From: Salvia splendens
Lineage: Eukaryota; Streptophyta; Magnoliopsida; Lamiales; Lamiaceae
NCBI RefSeq assembly: GCF_004379255.2
Contig: NC_056052.1
Coordinates: 8,549,708 to 8,613,707 of the forward strand
Reading direction: 5' to 3'
Length of the DNA stretch: 64,000 nucleotides
The notes beneath the pieces are model-generated. The model had not been told where the DNA came from and did not search any database. It saw only the letters and a program-made list of their open reading frames with translations. Position 1 is the stretch's first letter. Each line of letters starts with the position of its first letter. A program made the position numbers and the translations under genes. Positions 57,476-64,000 of this stretch are shown here, piece after piece.

Positions 57476-58740
57476 CCCTTTGATTTCCTCTGCCTGGTAG
57501 ATTTTTCCTTCCGCTCCCTTGACCTGGCAGATTCTCTACGCACCTAAACTTAAAACATGTATTAGTTCACTGAAATCATAGAATTTAACCCCATTACCGA
57601 TGCATGAAATTGACCTTATCAAATTTCTCACACTTAAACCATACTTGCCCTCAAGAAAGACAAAATAAAGAAATAAGGCAAATTTCGTGCATGGTTTTTA
57701 TTAACTAACTTAAACAAAAGAACTAACATAGCTCCTAGACCTAGACACAAAAAAAAACTTAGACACAGACGCAGATACACATATGAGAAAACAACTAAAA
57801 ACTCAGAGAGACAAAGATAAACACATATGTATAAACTGGTTAAAGTTATAGCAGTCGTCCTCATAACCTTAAGGTCACTCCAATTGTCTACAGTCTCAGA
57901 TTCCTCCCCCTCCCTTCGTCTATCTAGTCAGTTTGTCAGTTCGTCAAGATAGCCTCTATTTTCTCTAATTGTTGGATTCACTCGGTCAATCATTCCTCAC
58001 CAGAAACGTTAGGACCATTCACTCATTTATGCTTTTGCCATACCACTGATGCCTCGGGTTCTATTGACACAGAAGAAGTTCCTTAAGGTCTTTTCATTTG
58101 GTTGTAACGGGGCCAGGGAATTGTAATATGTGTGGGCGGGGAATTGTAATATGTGTGGGCGAGAATCCTAGGGGCCTAAGTTCATAAAGTATAAGTACAA
58201 AAATGCAAAGGACATGTGAAATTATGGACAAAAGATGGAAACAACCTCCCTATTTACAAATCTTAGTTCCCAAAATTTTGAGCTGTTCCCTGGCCATTTT
58301 GACCTTATTGCCTAACTTCCTTTTACTGGGTCAGGTAACAAATTTTCTGCCCATCTTGTCCTTTTCAAAATTTTTTCCCTGGGTCAGGCTATACACTTCC
58401 CTGCCCGTTGTTCTAAACATATATTTTTTTTCTTTTTTACTAGGTCAGGTTACAACATTCCCTGCCCGTTTCTTTCCATTTTTTTCTGGGCTAAGTTATA
58501 TATAATTTTTTTTTCTGTCCATTTTCTAACTAACATTTCTACTGGGTCAGGTTACATAATCTCCCGCCCGTTTTATTTTCTAACTTGCTATTTTACTTTC
58601 CCCTGTTTCTCAACCTATCTTCCTACCCCAAATGGTGAGTTGCTCCCACTCCGCCCCTTGTTCACATGAGATGCAGGTTGAGGTGCCAAAAGAATTAACA
58701 ATTTTAATGGCTCAACTTGGCTTACTAGGGGTTGCCCATA
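57476..58740 (-). repeat. 3' end of the minus-strand Athila-like element
   Basis: Non-coding. On the minus strand AGGGCAAGTATGGTTTAAGTGTGAGAA (about 57652-57626) resembles the hairpin arm of this family. It holds the repeat at 58270-58600. Probable LTR sequence of the minus-strand element, with no clear TG..CA borders. Confidence 0.4.
58270..58600 (-). repeat. Tandem repeat, about 70-80 bp unit, 5 copies
   Basis: Units built from (plus strand) ACTGGGTCAGGTTACA, a short stretch, TTCCCTGCCCGTT, then T-rich DNA recur near 58325, 58378, 58440, 58485 and 58540. They differ by many changes. The neighbouring stretch at 57480-57540 shows a GACCTGGCAGATT variant. Confidence 0.7.
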
Positions 58741-59263
58741 CAACGAGGCGGGTCCAGTAAATTCGAAATAAAATTAAGCTCAACTGGGTTCTCCTATTGC
58801 CTTTAGACGTTACATTCCTATGTCATTTTTCCCTAAGCATCAAGTGGCAGCCTCTCTTCCCTATTCTATCAGTAGAAAGTGTTCTACTCTAGGCTTTTAA
58901 CTCGCTTTTAGAAGGCTTCACAACTAGATCAAAACAATGCTTTTCTATCGTCCTCACTTGGTCCAAACTGATTTTGATTTATTAAGGAAAGTGGTCTCAA
59001 AATTGACATGCATCCTCTCTTCGATCACTCTCACTAAGGGAATCTTGCTTATTTTATTTCACCAGTTTATAATTAACCACAAAAGTCCTAAAAAAACTCT
59101 GCTGACTCAAGACTTAACAACATATATACATGCTTGACTGACTCCACTAACTCCTCCCCATCCTACTTCAATCCTGCTTGTCCCCAAGCATTTCAGTGAA
59201 GTGGAAAACAGGGCAGTTATTGCACACATACTACCACACCATATAGACGGAAAATAAACACAA

Positions 59264-59496
59264 ACTTCTCACACTTAGACCAAGAATTGGGCTAAGTGGG
59301 ATAAGTAACAGAACATCAAACGACAAACATATGCACAAAACAAACTTCTCACACTTAGGCCAAGCAATGGACTAAGTGGGAGAAGAAACAATTCACAGAA
59401 ATAATAAAACAACATTACGGGAATAAAAAGCATGCTCAATCAACCAAAAAAAAGGTTTCTCACACTTAGACCAAGAATTGGGCTAAGTGGAAGAAG
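59264..59496 (-). repeat. Three hairpins after the third ORF, minus-strand element
   Basis: Units at 59264-59306, 59345-59385 and 59456-59496 have the stem CTTCTCACACTTAG / CTAAGTG(G)GAGAAG and a loop with CCAAG.A.TGG. They lie just after the end of the minus-strand ORF (59603), in the same relation as the hairpins at 55888-56214 to theirs. Confidence 0.85.
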
Positions 59497-59602
59497 AAAC
59501 AAATACAGAAATAACACATATGTACAGACAGCTAAAACATGCAAGAACGCAGATGAACATGCAAACTGAAAAAGAAATTACTAAAAGTAAAATTACTTGT
59601 TA

Positions 59603-61773
59603 CTAGTGGTCAGCCTTTGCTTTCTTAGAAACTGATGGGGCTAGTTCCCCCTTCTCCTTCGCTGCTTGCCTTGGTACACTCTTCTTAACAAACACGGTGG
59701 TTGGGTTGACTACTACTTCATTTTTCTTCTGGGTCGGGGTAATTGCAGGAGTACTGGCGGTTTTCTTTAGAGATGAGGTCCCTGGATCTAGCTGTTTAGT
59801 TTCGCTGCTAGGCCTGGGAGGCATAATCTGCTGGGCCGGGGCAAATCGCCTTTCCATCAAGGCGACCATCCTCATCATCACATTAATGGTCTTGGCCATT
59901 TGTTCATTCTACACTTCCATGTTCCCCGTGAGCCATGCGAGATTCTTGTTCATCGTGCCCATCTCACTTCTAAATTCCCCATCTCGCGCCTCCGCTCCTC
60001 ACGCTCGACATTGCTTGTTTTAATTCCCTCTTCACGGTTACCACATCAGGCTTGCCCACCTCGTAAAACACAATCTCGCCATCCTTCATGTGCAGGAGTC
60101 CCTTATTGAAAAAGAACGCCACGTTGAATAGCTGCGGGGCGTCACACACCTGCAGGATAGACACTGACTTTGCCAACTTCATGCTGACAATTCTTTGGAG
60201 ATAAGTGCCGAGCAGGTGGCATGTGTAGAGATGGCGGACCGTGTGGCTTGTCATTGAGTTGCAGGCATAGGCCAGCCAATAACCAAGGTGTACCTTCACA
60301 CCCTTCAGCATGCACCATGTGCAATAAAGCTCCAGGGTTGTGAGGGCGACACATGTCTGTCCTAACAGATTGTACCCCAAGAAGACTTGTGCAAAGCAAA
60401 GTACCGGATTGGCTATGTGGTAGCCTTCGATGAACTCGTCTTAAATTTTCCTCCGCGCTTGCGGGTGATCAGATCCCAGGCCACTTGCATATCAAAGTCC
60501 GCAGTCTTCTTCGGGGGCTCAATTTCTCTCTCATTCCAGATTCCTTCATCATCTTTCGCTTGCGTAAACAATCCGATCCGCAAAGGCTACTCGCGGATGC
60601 TCATTTCCATGTTTTCACCAAAGAGGCGGAAACTGATAGAATCGGCGTCAGGGTACATGGTGGACTTAAACCTGTAGAAGGTGAAGAATTCCTTTGCCAA
60701 CAGAATTAGCACCTCTGCCTTGCAGTGATCCAACAACCACTCGCAACCGATGGCGCGGATATACAGTAGGAATTCCTCCTCCGATTCTATCTCCTGGAGG
60801 GACAGGGAGTCATACATCTTTCTGGCATTTGCTAGCTTTCCCTTCGTAGCGCGCCCATTACACGTCTCTGCCAGCTTCGGGTCATCAAAATGGACCATGG
60901 CCTCAAGTAGCTTCTTCGTCAGTAATATTTTTAGCGTCTCGTATACCGATTCCGCCTCCTGGTTTGTTCCCTCTTCCTCTTCGTCTTCATTCTCCTCTGT
61001 TGGCTCAGCTAACAGGACACTAATTGGTTCCGAGGAGGCTTCTCTGATCTTCGAGGTGGAAGACACTTGCCTTTGCTTCTTCTTTAGGGGAGTAGCCTCT
61101 TGCTTCCCCTTCCGTTTCCGCTCATGTGCATGGCGTTTCACCTCGGCCTCAGGAGAGAACTCCTCACCTCTTACTTCTGTGCATGGGTTCTCCTGGACCT
61201 GAGGGATCTTTTCTCCTGTTTCCTCCAGCATTTCCTGGGTCTGGGGAATGTCATCCCCTGCCTCCCCCTTACTTTCCGAATCTATCAGATGTAAACACCG
61301 TGTAGACGTTCGTGTCCTCTCCAATTTCTTACTTTGTCTGGCATTCCGTCGATTTGCCCTTGCAGTGGCCGGCGTATCCTCTGCCTCCGGCCTCTCGTCT
61401 GGTACCACTATGAATTTTGTCCCTTCAACAAGTTCAGGTCTATCGGACAGTTCAGATCCGTCCACATCCATATCGACCATCTCGGTCCCATCTTCCTTAT
61501 CATCGTCTCCTTCAACGATCTCTTCTTCCCTTTCATCAGCTTTCGACTCCTCTGGGATTTCTCCCTCAACACTCTCATCAACCAGATTCTCATCTTCAAT
61601 GTCCTCATCATCTGGAATTGTCCCTCAACATCCTCCATCGGTTCACCTACAACACCCTTACCCGTCCTATCACCACTACCCTTGTCCCCAATAATCTCTT
61701 TCTCGCCAGACTCCCCATCACCCTCATTCATGTTCCCTGCACTTCCGACTCCCTCGTCTTCTTCCCTCGCCAC
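59603..61773 (-). pseudogene. Third ORF of the minus-strand Athila-like element, broken
   Basis: The minus strand begins near 61773 with an acidic region (NMNEGDGESGEKEIIGDKGS), changes frame near 61480, and continues VDGSELSDRPELVEGTKFIV, a basic stretch (KRHAHERKRKGKQEATPLKK) and a conserved block LTKKLLEAMVHFDDPKLAET, IRAIGCEWLLDHCKAEVLIL, EFFTFYRFKSTMY (to 60587). More frame changes lead to a LELYCTWCMLKGVKVHLGYW region (about 60300), RHLYTCHLLGTYLQRIVSMK, and the end (59899-59603) with RMVALMERRFAP and a lysine-rich tail. The layout matches a plant-transposon protein found 3' of pol in Athila-type elements. No membrane span is seen. Confidence 0.6.
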
Positions 61774-61816
61774 ATCACCCCCTTCTTCCTCACGCTCACC
61801 CCCCTTCCCTTCACAT

Positions 61817-62282
61817 AGATTTGGAAATAACCACTGTAACCATCGAGAAAATAGAAGTATTGTTTCCCAGCTAACCTCTCCAGCATTTGGTCGATGAAGG
61901 GCAGGGGGAAATTATCTTTCCGCGTGGCTGTATTCAACTTTCTGTAATCGATACACATTTGCCATCCAGTGACTAATCTCGTGGGCACTAGTTCGTTCTT
62001 CTCATTTTTCACCACTTGTATCCCAAATTTGTTCGGTACCATGTGTACCGGACTTACCCACTCACTGTCTGGGATGGAGTAAATGATTCCCAAAGACAGT
62101 AGTTTCAACACTTCTTTCAAAACTTCTTCCTGCATATTCGGGTTCAACTTCCTTTGCGGATCCCGACACGCTTTCGCGCCTTCTTCTAAACGGATATGAT
62201 GCATGCATAGATCGGGGCTGATACCTACCAGGTCTGATAGAGTCCACCCTATGGCTTTCTTGTTCCTTCTGAGCACTTCCAA
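61817..62282 (-). pseudogene. Ty3 reverse transcriptase, N-terminal part, fused to third ORF
   Basis: Reads EVLRRNKKAIGWTLSDLVGI, CMHHIRLEEGAK, LLSLGIIYSIPDSEWVSPVH, MVPNKFG, MCIDYRKLNTATRKDNFPLP, FIDQMLERLAGKQYFYFLDG and YSGYFQI, the start of an Athila/Ty3 RT. It stops just before the strand that leads to the catalytic YIDD box. At about 61817 the sequence passes straight into the acidic start of the third ORF. The rest of RT, RNase H and integrase are deleted. Confidence 0.85.
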
Positions 62283-62557
62283 TAATTCACCTTCCTACTC
62301 TTGGGTCAAGTTGCTATTGATGATAATGGGGAATGTTTCATGCTCCTCCAAGTAAGCATACTTCAGACCCGGTGATTCTTTTCCATTTCCTTTGCAGTCA
62401 AATCCTCCAGATCTGACAGTTTTACCACACTGGCTAGATGGGCAGATCCCTTTGACCTGGCAAACTTCGGATTTTTACAAAACTCCAAAATTGCCTCAGC
62501 TAACTCCTCATCTGTGAACTCTTGAGTATTCATTACCTCTTTATCAATTGAGTGACT

Positions 62558-63292
62558 CTACTTTGAATTATCAATCTGTTCCTGCATGAGTTTAGTCTCA
62601 AGATATTCTTGGACCAAGGGGTTAATAATATCCACGGCATGAAGATTTTCCACATCTAAAGGTTTCTTCATAGCCTCATCAATGTTAAAAGTGAATTTCT
62701 CCCCATGATAGTCCAAACAAATTGTTCCATCAAAAACATCAATTATAGTCTTAGTTGTGCGTAGGAATGGTCTACCTAAAAACACTCCGCTAGACTCAGT
62801 AGATTCATTTTCACTCTTCTTAATCACATGGAAATCAAGTGGATACATGAAGTCATGCTCCTTAACTATTACATTTTCTAACACACCTTCTAGGCTTATG
62901 CATGATCTATCAGCCAATTGAATCACTACCTTCGTATCAACTAACCTTACTCCTACCAATTTCTTGTAAAGCGAGAGAGGCAACACATTGATTGACGCAC
63001 CCAGGTCACACATTGCATGCTCAACTCTCACATTACCAATTGAAATAGGTAAAGTGAACATACCTGGGTCAGTTCTCTTTGATGGCAGTCTCCTCTTTTG
63101 TATCACTGCTGAAATGTTCTCCCCGGTCACAATTTTTCCATTGGGTTTAGTCTTCCCTGCGATGAACTCTGTTAATATGCCTTGAATTTGTTTCCTAATT
63201 GGGATATGATTATGTTTCCTAATTGAGTAGAGCACATAATTCTGTGTTCTTGAGATCGTGATCTTAGATCTGAAATCTGTAACTACAGTCAT
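62558..63292 (-). pseudogene. Athila-like protease region of pol
   Basis: An open stretch of 244 codons with the retropepsin region: KRRLPSKRTDPGMFTLPISI, CDLGASINVLPLSLYKKL (the DxGAS active-site form), VIQLADRSC, GVLENVIVKEHDFMYPLDF, GVFLGRPFLRTTKTIIDVFD, GTICLDYHGEKFTFNI. It is followed, after stops, by RT at 62282. Its 5' side is cut at about 63293 by Copia LTR sequence, so gag of this element is missing. Confidence 0.85.
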
Positions 63293-63413
63293 AATACAAT
63301 TTGTTCTCCGTTCTTGCCCGTGGATGTTGCCAATTAGCGAACAACGTAAATTTTGTGTCTCCTTACGTTCTTTTCGTTTGTTGATTAAACAATCACTCTA
63401 TTCTGTCACAACA
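63293..63413 (+). repeat. Copia LTR, 3' portion
   Basis: Ends CTGTCACAACA at 63413, followed after three bases by a primer-binding site. The start is not clear; it meets the Athila-like protease region near 63293. Confidence 0.6.
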
Positions 63414-63416
63414 AAC

Positions 63417-63428
63417 TGGTATCAGAGC
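63417..63428 (+). other. Primer-binding site, initiator tRNA-Met type
   Basis: TGGTATCAGAGC is complementary to the 3' end of plant initiator tRNA-Met, the usual Copia primer. Confidence 0.9.
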
Positions 63429-63491
63429 TTGGTTTTTGAACTAGGGTTTTGAATTCCGCATCTGTTAAGGTTTCTGTGTTAATTGATCAAG

Positions 63492-64000
63492 ATGTCTGCT
63501 CTGAACGTGAAGGTCGACAAATTCATCAGGAGAAATAGTTTTGGCTTATGGCAGATCAAGATGCGATCCCTGCTAAAGCAGCAGTGTTTGTGGGCACCAC
63601 TCAAAGTAAAGAAGGCAATGGAGGATGATGAGGAGTGGACAACCTTAGACGAAAATGCCCACTCGACCATCATGTTGTGTCTGTCTGACAATGTTATCAT
63701 CGAAGTTGCTGATAAGGAGACTGCTGCTGCCCTTTGGACGAAGTTTGAGAGTCTATACATGATGAAGTCTCTAACCAACAAGTTGCTCCTGAAGGAACGT
63801 TTCTTTCGATTACACATGCAGGAAGGTATGCCCCTTCGGGATCATCTGAAAAAATTTGAACAAAATTTTGCTGAATTTGCGTAATGTTGATGTCATGAGC
63901 TGTTAGTTGCCCGTGGAGGGCAAATTTGGGGCAAGGATGAAGAAGTTTGTTTGTTTGGTATTATGATGATGCATTTGGAAGGAGGATTCAAGTCAAGGTG
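63492..64000 (+). pseudogene. Copia gag (UBN2 type), start only
   Basis: Starts MSALNVKVDKFIRRNSFGLW and continues WQIKMRSLLKQQCLW, DNVIIEVADKETAAALWTKF, ESLYMMKSLTNKLLLKERFF and GMPLRDHLKKFEQNFAEF, typical of Tnt1/Oryco gag. A frame change near 63880 ends this frame at 63884; a following stretch (NVDVMSCELPVEGK) is in another frame. The element runs off the window. RT and integrase are not visible. Confidence 0.85.

Noticed and set aside
54873..61773. Envelope glycoprotein in the Athila-like third ORFs
   Set aside because: No signal peptide, transmembrane span or cysteine pattern of an envelope is visible; the protein is acidic and basic by turns and probably soluble.

Overview
The window is nuclear DNA from a flowering plant, most likely a eudicot. 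It holds intron-rich genes with GT-AG junctions for plant proteins (RNA polymerase II subunit RPB2, a heat stress transcription factor, SCAMP, mitochondrial uL22), together with AT-rich intergenic DNA, Stowaway-like MITEs, Copia and Athila-type LTR elements, and hAT, MULE and PIF-Harbinger DNA transposons. No bacterial, plastid or viral-genome segment is seen.

Layout. 1-688 is the end of a MULE that carries a plant mobile domain (PMD) gene, cut by the window edge. 2470-3217 (minus) holds decayed exons of a mitochondrial ribosomal protein uL22 gene; a 4.9 kb head-to-head pair of hAT copies (3326-8245) lies just upstream of them. 8.9-10.5 kb holds MITEs and a degenerate tandem repeat. 10505-17880 is a nest: a Copia element with two 534-bp LTRs (10774-15793) sits inside the LTR of a second, minus-strand Copia whose 5' side abuts a SCAMP gene that has lost its 5' exons (18327-19531). 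A small five-exon gene for a cysteine-rich protein follows on the minus strand (19914-21923). 22-26.7 kb is AT-rich with MITEs. A two-exon HSF gene (26747-29268, minus) carries an 898-bp non-autonomous hAT in its intron.

30015-37981 is the highlight: a complete MULE flanked by a 9-bp target duplication. It encodes a four-exon PMD (MAIN-like) protein on the plus strand and an intronless MuDR-type transposase on the minus strand. Both proteins end in the same roughly 75-residue C-terminal tail, and three arrays of short CGCCAA/TTGGCG hairpins lie at the two ends and between the convergent genes. Both genes carry in-frame stops. The partial element at 1-688 has the same terminal repeat and its own hairpin array.

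39.3-41.8 kb holds a TRIM with an inverted partner, a truncated PIF-Harbinger element and a MITE. 42694-48992 (minus) is a full-length 19-exon RPB2 gene with five small frame-changing indels; retroelement-like sequence begins just upstream of its start codon. 49-63.3 kb is two Athila-like Ty3 elements arranged tail to tail (plus, then minus), each with hairpins just after its last ORF; both are deletion derivatives. The window ends in the LTR, primer-binding site and gag start of another Copia element (about 63293-64000).
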